64,000 nucleotides of DNA from Vibrio sp. JPW-9-11-11. Its GTDB lineage: Bacteria > Pseudomonadota > Gammaproteobacteria > Enterobacterales > Vibrionaceae. Location of the stretch: positions 1-64,000 of the forward strand of contig NZ_SZQJ01000009.1 in the NCBI RefSeq assembly GCF_013369335.1, given 5' to 3'. Both the position numbers and the translations under genes were made by a program. The notes under the pieces were generated by a model. It was not told the origin of the DNA. It saw only the letters and a program-made list of their open reading frames with translations, and searched no databases. How positions within the stretch are numbered: the stretch's first letter is position 1; every line of letters starts with the position of its first letter. Positions 26,509-36,184 of the stretch are shown here, one piece after another.

Positions 26509-27013
26509 ATCCTTGATTGAGGATTTGATTAAAGCGCTCAACTTCATCGCTTGTTAGCGAGAACCCAGACTGACAAGGCGCATGCAAAGTGGCGACAAAC
26601 GGTATATCAAAGTAAGCAAATAAGCCGCTGAACAAGCCGTGAAAGGTGGGACACAGCTCTGCACTGCCAGAGCTTGCAATTAAAAAGCCGCGCTTAGTCG
26701 CCAAAGCACGAGCTGTGGGCCTTAAATGCTTAACGTCGAGCAGTTCGGTAAGACGGTCAATGAAGGCTTTCATCGGCGCTGTAACGGAATACCAATAGAC
26801 GGGTGAAGCAAACACTAGGTTGTCTGCATCGAGAAGTCGCTCAATGAGCGGGTGGAAATCGTCGTCTGGGTATTGGTTACCGTAGTTGTAGGGCGTTATC
26901 GTCATATCGTCAATGTCAATCAACTCGAACTCATGGTTAGCCTCAACGCTTGCCACTGCCTGCGCGGTATTGCCTTCCTTATTCGCACTCGAAAATAACA
27001 CGATAGTTTTCAT
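26507..27013 (-). CDS. Flavodoxin-fold NAD(P)H-dependent reductase under SoxR-type control
   Basis: A 168-residue protein beginning MKTIVLFSSANKEGNTAQAV; SSANKEGNT is the FMN phosphate-binding loop. FASPVYWYSVTAPMKAFIDRLTEL is typical of the NADPH-dependent FMN reductase/flavodoxin_2 family. It likely reduces quinones or similar acceptors by two electrons. Its promoter carries a SoxR-like box in a 19-base spacer, the same design as the MFS promoter at 16.8 kb. A quinone-detoxifying role under redox stress is a reasonable inference. Confidence 0.88.
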   Translation of the reverse strand: MKTIVLFSSANKEGNTAQAVASVEANHEFELIDIDDMTITPYNYGNQYPDDDFHPLIERLLDADNLVFASPVYWYSVTAPMKAFIDRLTELLDVKHLRPTARALATKRGFLIASSGSAELCPTFHGLFSGLFAYFDIPFVATLHAPCQSGFSLTSDEVERFNQILNQG

Positions 27014-27048
27014 TTATTTAAGTCCTTGTTTATTAAATAGAGGATGAA

Positions 27049-27079
27049 ACTATAAAACCTCAAGTGTGGTTGAGGTAAA
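27049..27079 (-). promoter_or_regulatory. SoxR-type promoter of the flavodoxin-fold reductase gene
   Basis: On the minus strand -35 TTTACC (27079-27074) and -10 TATAGT (27054-27049) are 19 bases apart. CCTCAAGTGTGGTTGAGG (27058-27075) in the spacer has perfect CCTCAA/TTGAGG arms, with a non-symmetric centre. The -35, spacer length and arms match the MFS/soxR promoter. Confidence 0.85.
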
Positions 27080-27434
27080 GCGGAAGTTACGATTTTCTAC
27101 ACGGCTGAGCGATTGGGTGGTGTGGCGTATTTCGCCAAAGGTAGGAAATATTCACCAGGTTAATAGATTTACTGAGTGGTTGGTTAACGTAAGGTTATGA
27201 AATTTAAAAGCATAATCATGGATCTATTCTTGCTGATACCTGTTACCAAAGTGTGGAAATGGTCATAATGAATCGAAACTGAGAAAAGATACAAGATTCA
27301 TATAAAAGTGGTCTTATGTATGGATAGTTTGGTTCTCATTGATGTCGAACCTCTGTACATTCGTATGACAACAATAATAACGTTCTGATTTTTGACGACT
27401 ATTTTTATGTATTACAAACAGATAAGGAACTCAC
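27080..27434. other. Intergenic region upstream of the first RND operon
   Basis: About 355 bases between the SoxR-type promoter and the adaptor gene. It is AT-rich. I see no gene and no further clear operator. GATAAGGAACTCAC immediately before 27435 supplies the adaptor ribosome site. Confidence 0.6.
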
Positions 27435-28586
27435 ATGACGATCAAGCCGTTACGTTGGCTAGTGCCGTTGTTTATTTTAGCCGGGGCTTACGCGGGTTAT
27501 GCGGCGATTGCCTCCAGTGCCCCAGAGCCTCTTGAGAGCAAGCCACCTAAGGCACCTCCGCTGGTGCAAGTTGTCAAAGCGCAATCGAGCGATCACAAAG
27601 TGGTGATCACCGGTCATGGTGAGCTAAAGCCTGTCGAGGTGACACAGTTATCTGCGCAAGTGTCGGGAGAGGTCACGAGCTGGCACCCCAATTTCGTCGT
27701 CGGAGGGGTAGTGAAGCGAGGTGAAGTACTGTTTACTCTCGAAAGTGATAACTATCAGGCCGCTGTGTTGCAGGCCGAAGCGAACTTAGCGGTTGCGCAG
27801 GCTGCGCTTATCGAAGAACGTGCACGTGCCGAAGTGGCTAAACGCCAGGCCCGGAACTTGCCAAAGCAACAGGTCACCGACTTATACTTACGTAAGCCCC
27901 AAGTGCTGAGTGCGCAGGCGCAGCTCAAATCGGCTCAAGCGGCGCTGAAACGCGCCAAACGTGACTTGGAAAACTGCCAAGTCGTGGCGCCCTTCGACGC
28001 TTTAGTGGTCGACAAAACGATTGGTGTTGGCCAATTTATTTCTACGGGTAGTCATGTCGCCACGTTGAACAATGTGGAAGCGGGTGAAGTACATATCCCT
28101 ATCGCGGGTTTCGATAGCGAGTTTTTGCCACAACAGTTCGCCGGTCAACCCGCTCACGTAATTCAGCGTGGTATTACGACGACACAACGTGATGGTGTTA
28201 TTGACCGCGATCTCGGTATCGTTGACAGCAGTACCCGCATGACCAGTTTAGTGATACGAGTTGACGACCCGTACGCCATTGATAGCGATCTCGCTCCGAT
28301 CCAATTTGGTTCTTATGTTGAAGTTCAGTTTAACGGTAAAGAGTTCAAACATATTTACCGCCTTCCTCAAGAACTGGTCAACAATCGCCAAGTTTGGGTA
28401 GTCAATCAAGATAACCAGCTAGAGCCAAGAACAGTCAATGTGTTACGTGCAGAAAAAGAGTTCATGTTGATCAATCAAGGCTTACAAGACAACGATCAAG
28501 TCGTGCTCACGGTCCCCGAGTATCCACAACAAGGCCTAGAAGTCACGATCAATCATACGGATAGCCAGCAGCACGCTCAGGACTAA
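27435..28586 (+). CDS. RND efflux periplasmic adaptor (system 1)
   Basis: A 383-residue membrane-fusion protein with an N-terminal signal anchor (LVPLFILAGAYAGYAAIASS). VTGHGELKPVEVTQLSAQVSGEV begins the lipoyl half, the helical hairpin lies at about 115-180 (QAEANLAVAQAALIEERARAEVAKRQ), and the barrel follows at about 200-290. It links the inner-membrane RND pump to an outer-membrane channel. The permease gene starts 3 bases after its stop. No outer-membrane factor gene is nearby, so the system probably uses a TolC homolog elsewhere. Confidence 0.92.
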   Translation: MTIKPLRWLVPLFILAGAYAGYAAIASSAPEPLESKPPKAPPLVQVVKAQSSDHKVVITGHGELKPVEVTQLSAQVSGEVTSWHPNFVVGGVVKRGEVLFTLESDNYQAAVLQAEANLAVAQAALIEERARAEVAKRQARNLPKQQVTDLYLRKPQVLSAQAQLKSAQAALKRAKRDLENCQVVAPFDALVVDKTIGVGQFISTGSHVATLNNVEAGEVHIPIAGFDSEFLPQQFAGQPAHVIQRGITTTQRDGVIDRDLGIVDSSTRMTSLVIRVDDPYAIDSDLAPIQFGSYVEVQFNGKEFKHIYRLPQELVNNRQVWVVNQDNQLEPRTVNVLRAEKEFMLINQGLQDNDQVVLTVPEYPQQGLEVTINHTDSQQHAQD

Positions 28587-28589
28587 CAG

Positions 28590-31500
28590 ATGCAACAGAC
28601 AAAACAGACAGGCTTGATTGCCTATTTTGCCAACAACCCCGTCGCGGCCAATTTGTTGATGGTGTTTGTATTGATCGTGGGTACGGTGAGTTTCTTTTTT
28701 ATTCAGCGCCAAATGTTTCCCAACATTGAAGTGAATTACATCAATGTGAGTGCTCAGTATCCGGGCTCTTCTCCACAAGAAGTGGAAGAGAGCATTCTGA
28801 TTAAGCTTGAAGAATCACTGAAGGATGTCACTGGTATCAAGAAAGCAGTATCTAGTGCTTATCGTGGTAGCGGCAATATTGAGTTAGAGATTGATGTTGA
28901 TGAAGACATCGACGATGTACTGGTTAAGGTGAAGCAGAAGATCGATTCAGTGTCCAATTTGCCTGCGGGTATGGAGCCCATTCAAGTTTATCAGTATGAA
29001 TATCGTCAAGATGTGATTGAAATGGCGCTGGTCGGTGACCGTGATTTGCTTGAACTCAAACCGATTGCCAAACAAATCGAAGATGAACTTTTGCAATTAG
29101 GCAACGTGGCGCTGGTGGATTTGAGCGCGCCTGAATACGAAATTGCCATTGAAGTTGAACCGAGGATCTTGCAGAAATACAGTCTGACGTTGAATGACAT
29201 CGTTAACGCGATTCAGCGATATTCGGCCAACTATTCAGCCGGTGAGGTCAGAACCAACGCCGGGATGATCTCGGTGCGAATTGAAAACCAATATTACCGC
29301 GGTGATGAGTTTCGCGACATCCCAGTGAAAATCGGCGCAAATGGTGGCAAAGTTCTTCTACAAGACATCGCAACGATCAAAGATGGATTTACGGAACAGG
29401 ATCGCTATTTCAAATATTCGGGTCAAAACGCGATATATTTATCGGTGAAAGCAACCAAAGACCAGAATATGGTGGCGGTGGCCGAAACAGTAAGAACCTA
29501 CCTAGAGCAGAAAAATCAAACCTTGCCCAGCGATCTTGAAGTCAAAACCTTGGTCGACATGACGTACTATCTGAATGCTCGCCTCGACATGATGCTGAAA
29601 AATTTACTGCAAGGCGCGGTGCTGGTGGCATTGATGTTGAGTCTGTTTTTACGGGTTAAGCTGGCGATGTGGGTCATGATAGGGCTGCCCGTCTGCTTTC
29701 TCGGCGCTGTTATGCTGATGCCCGCGATTGGCGTGAGTATTAATATTGTCTCTCTATTTGCATTTATTATGGTACTCGGCATTGTGGTCGATGATGCGAT
29801 AGTGATCGGTGAGAGTGCGTACAGTGAGATAGAGAAGAATGGGGGTGGGGTCGACAATGTTGTTCGTGGCGTGAAGCGCGTGGTAACGCCAGCCACGTTT
29901 GGTGTGTTGACCACCATGGCGGTGTTCGCACCATTTTTAATGTCAAAAGGGATAGAGCGAGCCTTTTTCTTCGGCATTGCGGCCATCGTAATGCTTTGCC
30001 TGCTATTTAGCTTGATTGAATCCAAACTGATTTTGCCAGCTCACCTTGCACATTCCAAATTCGCACCAATTAAACCAGGCAGTTGGCGAGAACGCTTCAA
30101 TACGCGTTTCTTTCGCTTGGTCAATGGTCCTTACAAACGCTTTGTTGAGCTCTGTACTCACTGGCGTTGGAGTGTGTTAGCCAGCTTTGTGGCTGTTTTG
30201 GCGATCAGTGTGTCGCTGGTGATGTCGAACTGCGTACGCATCGTTCCGTCTCCTAAAGTACCGCACGATTTCCCCAGTATTAAATTGGTGATGAACGACA
30301 ACATCTCGAGTCAACAGACCATCGAAGCACTGAAGTTGGTCGAGTCGGCAGTGAACCAAGTTGACAGTGAAATTGAGCAACAGACTGGGCAAAAGATGGT
30401 GCGCGATATTTTGACGTTCAACCAAGGACGCAAAGAGGGAATGCTGGTGATTCCTTTGGTAGACGAAGAGCAACGCCCGTTTGATACCTTTGAACTGGCC
30501 AGGCGCTGGCGTGAGCGTATTCCAACGATTCCTGGAATGAAGACCTTTACTATTGCCGATGATGTCAACGGTGGTGGCAAAGGCGACGAATTTGGTTTCT
30601 TACTCTATGGCTCTGATATCGACGCGCTTAATCGTGCTGGAAGGGCGTTAATTGAGGCGTTGCAGCAGCAGCAAGGATTGTTTGATATTTCATCTTCGAT
30701 TGATTCGGGAAGCCAAGAGGTACAACTTTCTCTTGCGCCGGTTGCGTACAATCTGGGTCTCGATCTGTTTGATATTGCCACTCAAGTGGGCGGCAGTTTC
30801 TACGGCGGGGAAGCCGAACGTGTGCTGCGTGACGGGGAAGAAGTTAAGGTGATGGTGCGTTATCCGAAACTCACCCGTGAAGCATTCTCCTCTCTGCGCT
30901 ATGCGATAATCACTACGCCAGCAGGTAAGAAAGTGATGCTAGGCGACGTGGTCGAGATCAGCCAAAAACCAGGCGTGAGTAGTATTCGTCGTGAAGGCGG
31001 TTATCGCAGTGTTTATGTGTATGGTTCGATTGATGAGGAGCTAGTGGAGCCAAACGCAATTGTCGAACGTGTCTCGAGCGAGATCATTCCCGATCTTTTA
31101 GCCGATTACCCAGGGGTGAAGAGCGAACTCGGTGGTACGATTGAGGAGCAACAGGCTCAGCAAAATGAGCAGATCATTTTCTTTGTCGCGGGGATGATAC
31201 TGGTTTATATCCTGTTGGCGGTGCCGCTTAAAAGTTACAGTCAGCCGCTTATTATTATGTCGGTGATCCCGTTCAGCCTCACGGGGGCGATTTGGGGGCA
31301 TTACTGGTTTGGACTCGATCTAAGCATGATGTCGACCTTTGGCTTGATTGCCGCTGCGGGGGTGGTGGTGAACGATTCGCTAGTGATGACCGACTACGTC
31401 AATCAAGTCAGACGTGAGGGGGTGAGTATTAAGCAGGCGGTGATCGATGCAGGTTGTGCCCGCTTCAGAGCGATTACATTAACTTCGATCACGACCTTTG

Positions 31501-31715
31501 TTGGTGTATTGCCGATCATGTTCGAAACCAGCTTGCAGGCACGGTTTGTCATCCCTATGGCGGTGGCACTTGGCTTTGCGGTCTTGTTTGCGACCTTGCT
31601 GACGTTAGTCTTGGTACCGTGTCTGTATCTTATTCTCGAAGACATTAAAGGGCTGTTTACCAAGCTCAAACACTTGGTGCTGCGCCGAAGTAAACCGGTT
31701 CAGTCTTCTGTATAA
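28590..31715 (+). CDS. RND efflux permease (system 1)
   Basis: A 1041-residue inner-membrane pump with 12 transmembrane spans in two halves and two large periplasmic loops. YPGSSPQEVEESI at about 53 is the conserved pore-domain start. TM4 carries the adjacent acidic pair in VLGIVVDDAIVIGE needed for proton relay, and GVVVNDSLVM is the matching site in the second half. Substrate (drug, bile salt or other) cannot be told from sequence. Operon with the upstream adaptor; a strong terminator follows. Confidence 0.94.
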   Translation: MQQTKQTGLIAYFANNPVAANLLMVFVLIVGTVSFFFIQRQMFPNIEVNYINVSAQYPGSSPQEVEESILIKLEESLKDVTGIKKAVSSAYRGSGNIELEIDVDEDIDDVLVKVKQKIDSVSNLPAGMEPIQVYQYEYRQDVIEMALVGDRDLLELKPIAKQIEDELLQLGNVALVDLSAPEYEIAIEVEPRILQKYSLTLNDIVNAIQRYSANYSAGEVRTNAGMISVRIENQYYRGDEFRDIPVKIGANGGKVLLQDIATIKDGFTEQDRYFKYSGQNAIYLSVKATKDQNMVAVAETVRTYLEQKNQTLPSDLEVKTLVDMTYYLNARLDMMLKNLLQGAVLVALMLSLFLRVKLAMWVMIGLPVCFLGAVMLMPAIGVSINIVSLFAFIMVLGIVVDDAIVIGESAYSEIEKNGGGVDNVVRGVKRVVTPATFGVLTTMAVFAPFLMSKGIERAFFFGIAAIVMLCLLFSLIESKLILPAHLAHSKFAPIKPGSWRERFNTRFFRLVNGPYKRFVELCTHWRWSVLASFVAVLAISVSLVMSNCVRIVPSPKVPHDFPSIKLVMNDNISSQQTIEALKLVESAVNQVDSEIEQQTGQKMVRDILTFNQGRKEGMLVIPLVDEEQRPFDTFELARRWRERIPTIPGMKTFTIADDVNGGGKGDEFGFLLYGSDIDALNRAGRALIEALQQQQGLFDISSSIDSGSQEVQLSLAPVAYNLGLDLFDIATQVGGSFYGGEAERVLRDGEEVKVMVRYPKLTREAFSSLRYAIITTPAGKKVMLGDVVEISQKPGVSSIRREGGYRSVYVYGSIDEELVEPNAIVERVSSEIIPDLLADYPGVKSELGGTIEEQQAQQNEQIIFFVAGMILVYILLAVPLKSYSQPLIIMSVIPFSLTGAIWGHYWFGLDLSMMSTFGLIAAAGVVVNDSLVMTDYVNQVRREGVSIKQAVIDAGCARFRAITLTSITTFVGVLPIMFETSLQARFVIPMAVALGFAVLFATLLTLVLVPCLYLILEDIKGLFTKLKHLVLRRSKPVQSSV

Positions 31716-31720
31716 CTCTC

Positions 31721-31747
31721 AAAGCGGGCATTCAGCCCGCTTTTTTT
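31721..31747 (+). terminator. Terminator after RND system 1
   Basis: Stem AAAGCGGGC / GCCCGCTTT with loop ATTCA and a run of seven T. It stands between the convergent ends of the two RND operons. Confidence 0.88.
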
Positions 31748-31769
31748 ATCTCCTTAAGCGAGTGCTCGC

Positions 31770-34700
31770 TTAGATTTCTTGATGCTTATGCACTAAGCCA
31801 AAGTCTGCCAGTACGGCATACGCGGCTGGAATCATAAACAGCACCAGTAGCGTTGAGGCGAAAATACCAAACACGATCGAAATCACCAGAGGCTGAATCA
31901 CTTGCGCTTGCAAACTGGTTTCGGTCAGAAGTGGTAACAGGCCTGCCGCAGTCGTCATAGAGGTCAAAAATACCGCTCTAAAGCGCTCTCGGCTCGCCTT
32001 GACGACCGAGTCATGCACGTTATCGCCTTCATCAACGTGATGGCGAATGTACTGCACCAGTAAAATGGAATCATTGACCACGATCCCCGCCAGTGACACG
32101 AACCCCATCAAACTTGGCATACTGAGCGAATGGCCGAGGAGAATGTGGCCCCAGACCACGCCAATAAAGGCCAGAGGAATGGCGAGCATGACTACAAAGG
32201 GCTCAAGATAACTGCGAAATTGATAACTCAAAATGGCGAATACACCAAACAGCCCTAACAGAAACCCTTTGCCCATTGAGGCGCCGGTTTCTGCGGTATC
32301 TTTGGCTTCACCTTCAAAGTCAAAGCGTAGCCCAGGATACTTGGCCATCAGCTTAGGCGCTTCTTGGCTTTGAAACTGAGCGATAATCGCGGTGGAATTG
32401 GCCTTGGTGTTATCGGTATCACCAAACACGCTGATGGTACGTAGGCCGTCGATTCGTTGGATACGTACGTAGTTACGCTGGAAGTCGAGGGTCGCGATAG
32501 TGGCAAGTGGGATCTGGCTACCATTCGCTAGGATAATCGGAAAGTTTGCCAGTTGTTGTAAGTCGCCGGCTTGGACCTTGTTTAATCGCACTTCTATCGA
32601 GATGTTTTCTACGCCGACTTGTATCTCGTCTGCGGTCTGACCAAAAAATGCGCCGCGCAGTTGTGTGGCAACCAACTGACCATTTACTCCGTAGCTTTCA
32701 GCGCCCGGGCGTAGTTTAACTAACACCTCTTCTTTACCCATGCGCATGTCATCGAGTACGCCGTGTACGCCATCGAACTCGTTGAGGTACTGTTGAATAT
32801 CGATTGAGGCGGCTTTGAGTGCGTCGAGATCATCGTGTTTGGCGCGTATTTCTATCGCGCGTCCACCAGGCCCCATGGTCGGCTGCTTAAAAACCAAAGA
32901 AATCGGGTCTGCCAAGTCGCCCACGTCGTCGCGCCATGCGGCAATGAACTCATCGATAAGGGTATTGCGACTTTCAGCGCCGAGTAGGTCTAGTCTTACC
33001 GTGGCGATATGTGGACCCGATTCGTTGGCATCGGCGTTGGCATTAAACTGGCTGGTCACATGCTCGATCAACGGCGTTCCGTTTTCTACCTGTTGCGACC
33101 ATTCAGCGCCTAGTTTGCGCGCCGAGGCTACAATTTTATCGACCACCGCTTCGGTTTGAGACAGTGATGAGCCTGGCGGCAGAATGATCCGCGCTTCGGC
33201 AATGTCGCCATCTAGCTCTGGGAAAGGTTGAAACTTAAGTAGCCCACCTGCGATGGTGGCAATGGATATTAGCAATAGAGTGACGATACTGCCCAAAAAG
33301 GCGTAACGATATTTCACTACGCGCTCGACGCCATTGACGAGACTGGTGTTACGAAAATGCTCAAAACGTGTAAGGAGTACTTGTTTAAACTTGGCGCTCG
33401 GTTTGTCGCGTTTCTCTTTGTGTAGAGAGTGTGAAAGGTGATTTGGCAGAATTAAGAACGCCTCTACCAAACTTAAAATTAGCACTAAAATCAGCACTTG
33501 AGGAACGGCTTTGAGTACCGCCCCCATTTCACCTTGCAAGAACAATAAGCTACCAAAAATACACACGGTGGTGAGAAAGGAGGAGATAACACCCGGTAGC
33601 ACTTTTTTCACTCCTTTAATGACCGCATTGTCGACATCCTCTCCGCGATCGAGATGCGCGGCGATCGATTCGGCGATAACGATCGCATCATCCATCATAA
33701 TACCAATGGCCATCAGCAAACCGACCAGTGACATGATATTGATCGATAGCCCGAGTTGAGCCATTAAAAACAGTCCGCCAAGAAAAGCGACAGGTAGACC
33801 TGCCGCTACCCAAAATGAGTAGCGTAAGGTAAAGAACAGCCACATGGTTGCGAAGACCAAGACAATACCTTGCCAGCCATTGCGTACCATCATCGAGAGG
33901 CGATCCCAGAGCACTGAAGAAAGGTCATTGGTCAATTCTAGTTTCACCCCACCCGGTGCCATTGCCTGCTGATCTTGGACGAACTGCTCGACGCGTTCTT
34001 TGATTCGCAGTGCGTCGTCTTCTTTATTTTTACTGACTTTAAGCAACGCTGAGGGGTGGCCATCAAACAGGACTTTTTGTTCATCAAGTTCAAAACGGTC
34101 AGTGATGGTCGCGATGTCTTTGAGGCGAATGAGCGACCCATTAGCACCAGAGCCGATAACGATATTCTCTAACTGCTGCGGGGTCGTACGGCGTTCATCG
34201 AAACGAATCAGAAAATTCTTGTCTGGTGTTTCCACGTTGCCACTTGGCAGCTTAATGTTTTGTCGGCCAATTTGGTCGGCGATGTCGACCACACTTAAGC
34301 CGAGTTGACGAATTGCTTGAGTGTCGAGCTCGACACGATATTGGTGGTCAGAAAAGCCTGCAACATCGACTAAGGACACGTCGTAATCGAGCTTTAACGT
34401 TCGCTTAAGCTGCTCTGCATAAGCTTTGAGCTCTGGCCAAGTGGTATCGGCAGTAATGGCGACATCGACGACTGGCTCGTTCCAATCAAGCTCTTGAACG
34501 ACCGGCGACTCAATTTGCTGAGGAAAGTCATTAATGGAGTTGATTTGCGTCTGAACGTCGACCAACATACGACCTATATCGGCTTTTTCGTTGAGTTTCA
34601 AAATCAAGCGTGCTGAGCCTTCAATCGCTTCGCATTGGGTCTCTTCAATATTGGCCAAACCGTCGACGGCATCTTCCATACGGACGCAGATACTCTCTTC

Positions 34701-34871
34701 GACCTCTTGCGGTGACGCACCTGGGTAGACGACACCCGCCATAATGTATGGAGGGTCGAACTCTGGAAAGGTTTCTCGTTTGATGGTGGGCAATGAAGTG
34801 ATACCCAATAGCAGCAGAGTGAGCATCAACAAGTTTGCTGCAGTAGGGTGTTTCGCAAAAAATCGAATCAT
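31770..34871 (-). CDS. RND efflux permease (system 2)
   Basis: A 1033-residue pump in the opposite direction to system 1. YPGASPQEVEESIC marks the pore domain, IGIMMDDAIVIAES the TM4 proton-relay aspartates, and AGIVVNDSILLVQY the second-half counterpart. It is only loosely similar to the system 1 pump, so this is not a recent tandem duplication. It overlaps the adaptor gene by one base. Regulated by the TetR gene at the head of its operon. Confidence 0.94.
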   Translation of the reverse strand: MIRFFAKHPTAANLLMLTLLLLGITSLPTIKRETFPEFDPPYIMAGVVYPGASPQEVEESICVRMEDAVDGLANIEETQCEAIEGSARLILKLNEKADIGRMLVDVQTQINSINDFPQQIESPVVQELDWNEPVVDVAITADTTWPELKAYAEQLKRTLKLDYDVSLVDVAGFSDHQYRVELDTQAIRQLGLSVVDIADQIGRQNIKLPSGNVETPDKNFLIRFDERRTTPQQLENIVIGSGANGSLIRLKDIATITDRFELDEQKVLFDGHPSALLKVSKNKEDDALRIKERVEQFVQDQQAMAPGGVKLELTNDLSSVLWDRLSMMVRNGWQGIVLVFATMWLFFTLRYSFWVAAGLPVAFLGGLFLMAQLGLSINIMSLVGLLMAIGIMMDDAIVIAESIAAHLDRGEDVDNAVIKGVKKVLPGVISSFLTTVCIFGSLLFLQGEMGAVLKAVPQVLILVLILSLVEAFLILPNHLSHSLHKEKRDKPSAKFKQVLLTRFEHFRNTSLVNGVERVVKYRYAFLGSIVTLLLISIATIAGGLLKFQPFPELDGDIAEARIILPPGSSLSQTEAVVDKIVASARKLGAEWSQQVENGTPLIEHVTSQFNANADANESGPHIATVRLDLLGAESRNTLIDEFIAAWRDDVGDLADPISLVFKQPTMGPGGRAIEIRAKHDDLDALKAASIDIQQYLNEFDGVHGVLDDMRMGKEEVLVKLRPGAESYGVNGQLVATQLRGAFFGQTADEIQVGVENISIEVRLNKVQAGDLQQLANFPIILANGSQIPLATIATLDFQRNYVRIQRIDGLRTISVFGDTDNTKANSTAIIAQFQSQEAPKLMAKYPGLRFDFEGEAKDTAETGASMGKGFLLGLFGVFAILSYQFRSYLEPFVVMLAIPLAFIGVVWGHILLGHSLSMPSLMGFVSLAGIVVNDSILLVQYIRHHVDEGDNVHDSVVKASRERFRAVFLTSMTTAAGLLPLLTETSLQAQVIQPLVISIVFGIFASTLLVLFMIPAAYAVLADFGLVHKHQEI

Positions 34872-36184
34872 TACAACGGCTCCTGTGCAGTACGCTCAGA
34901 CTGTTTGAGCGACATCCCCTCAATCGCTGGTAGCAAGTCGTTGAGGATCAGTCGTTGACCCTGTTCAAACTCACCATCGATGACTACCTGATTGTCACGG
35001 CGATAAAGAACATCGACGGTTTTCATCCTGAGTGTATCGTCACTCGCCATTAAGTAGACTTTGTCACCGTGTAACGCGCGCTCTGGGATCACCCAGCTTG
35101 GGTTCGCTTGGCCTTCAATCACTGCACGGACAAACATCCCATTGACCAAAGGTGGCACATTGGTAGGGTCGAGATGACGATAATCTTGATTGATCTCCAG
35201 AATCACGCCTGCTGTAGCTTGGCTCGGGTCGACCGTTTCACTGATGCGGCTTACTTTTGCAGGCCAGCTCGCGATAAGGTTGCCACTGCTCAGCTCTATG
35301 CTTGCGTTAATAAAGGTCATATCGGGCTGAGGAATACCCGATTCATCACGACGAATGTCGCCAATGCTTGCCGCCAGTGTTTGCATATCGTGAATGGACA
35401 ACTGCGCTTCCACTTCCATTACGTTCATTCCGTGGGCGGTGACCATGGTCTGTTGCATGTTCACTACCTGATCTTGTTCGATGTCGACGTCGGCAATACG
35501 CAAGTCATAGGGCAGGGTGACAATGGTTTTATTCAATGAACGTTCTGCTTCTTCAACCTTTGATGCGTTGACTTTAACCAGCGCTTGCGCCACGCGTTTT
35601 TCATCCGGCATTAAGGCGATTTGGTTTTCGATGTCTTGCACGAGTTTGCGCTGAGAGAGGGCACTTTGTTGCTGCTGGTCGACGTCGGACTGTGAGGTTA
35701 AGCCTTTTTTACGCAAGTTGAGTTTGCGCTCAAGCTCTTTGTTGGCGATCTCCAAGCGATTGCGCTCAATACTTAAGGTTTGCTTGAGGTTAGACTCTTC
35801 TTGAGACAGCTTGGCCAGTGAGGTCTGAGCGGATTTATAGTCGGCTTGCGCTTGTACCAGCTTGAGTTCATAGTCGAGCGGGTCAATACGCAGAATCTCG
35901 GTGCCAGCGGTGAGAATTTGGCCTTTCTCCAGCTTTGGATGGCGATAAACCACTTTCCCCGTTACTTCTGCAATCGCCTTCCACTCGACCTTGGGGGTGA
36001 TTTTCCCAAAACCGATAGCGATCGGAGCCATCGCGCGCAGTTCGAGGGGAATAGTTTCAACCAGGCGCGCGCGCTCTCCCGCCGGTTTAACCGGAAGGTC
36101 TGGCTTGAGTTTAATGGCCATCACCAATACGAATATTCCAACGGCAACCGCTGGAAAAAACAGGCGTTTTCTATTGAGGTTCAT
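34871..36184 (-). CDS. RND efflux periplasmic adaptor (system 2)
   Basis: A 437-residue membrane-fusion protein with one N-terminal membrane anchor (LFFPAVAVGIFVLVMAIKL). KITPKVEWKAIAEVTGKVVYRHPKLEKGQIL begins the lipoyl domain; the long coiled hairpin runs at about 110-210 (LKQTLSIERNRLEIANKELERKL). It ends one base into the permease start and itself begins one base into the regulator stop, showing a compact tetR-adaptor-permease operon. Confidence 0.92.
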   Translation of the reverse strand: MNLNRKRLFFPAVAVGIFVLVMAIKLKPDLPVKPAGERARLVETIPLELRAMAPIAIGFGKITPKVEWKAIAEVTGKVVYRHPKLEKGQILTAGTEILRIDPLDYELKLVQAQADYKSAQTSLAKLSQEESNLKQTLSIERNRLEIANKELERKLNLRKKGLTSQSDVDQQQQSALSQRKLVQDIENQIALMPDEKRVAQALVKVNASKVEEAERSLNKTIVTLPYDLRIADVDIEQDQVVNMQQTMVTAHGMNVMEVEAQLSIHDMQTLAASIGDIRRDESGIPQPDMTFINASIELSSGNLIASWPAKVSRISETVDPSQATAGVILEINQDYRHLDPTNVPPLVNGMFVRAVIEGQANPSWVIPERALHGDKVYLMASDDTLRMKTVDVLYRRDNQVVIDGEFEQGQRLILNDLLPAIEGMSLKQSERTAQEPL

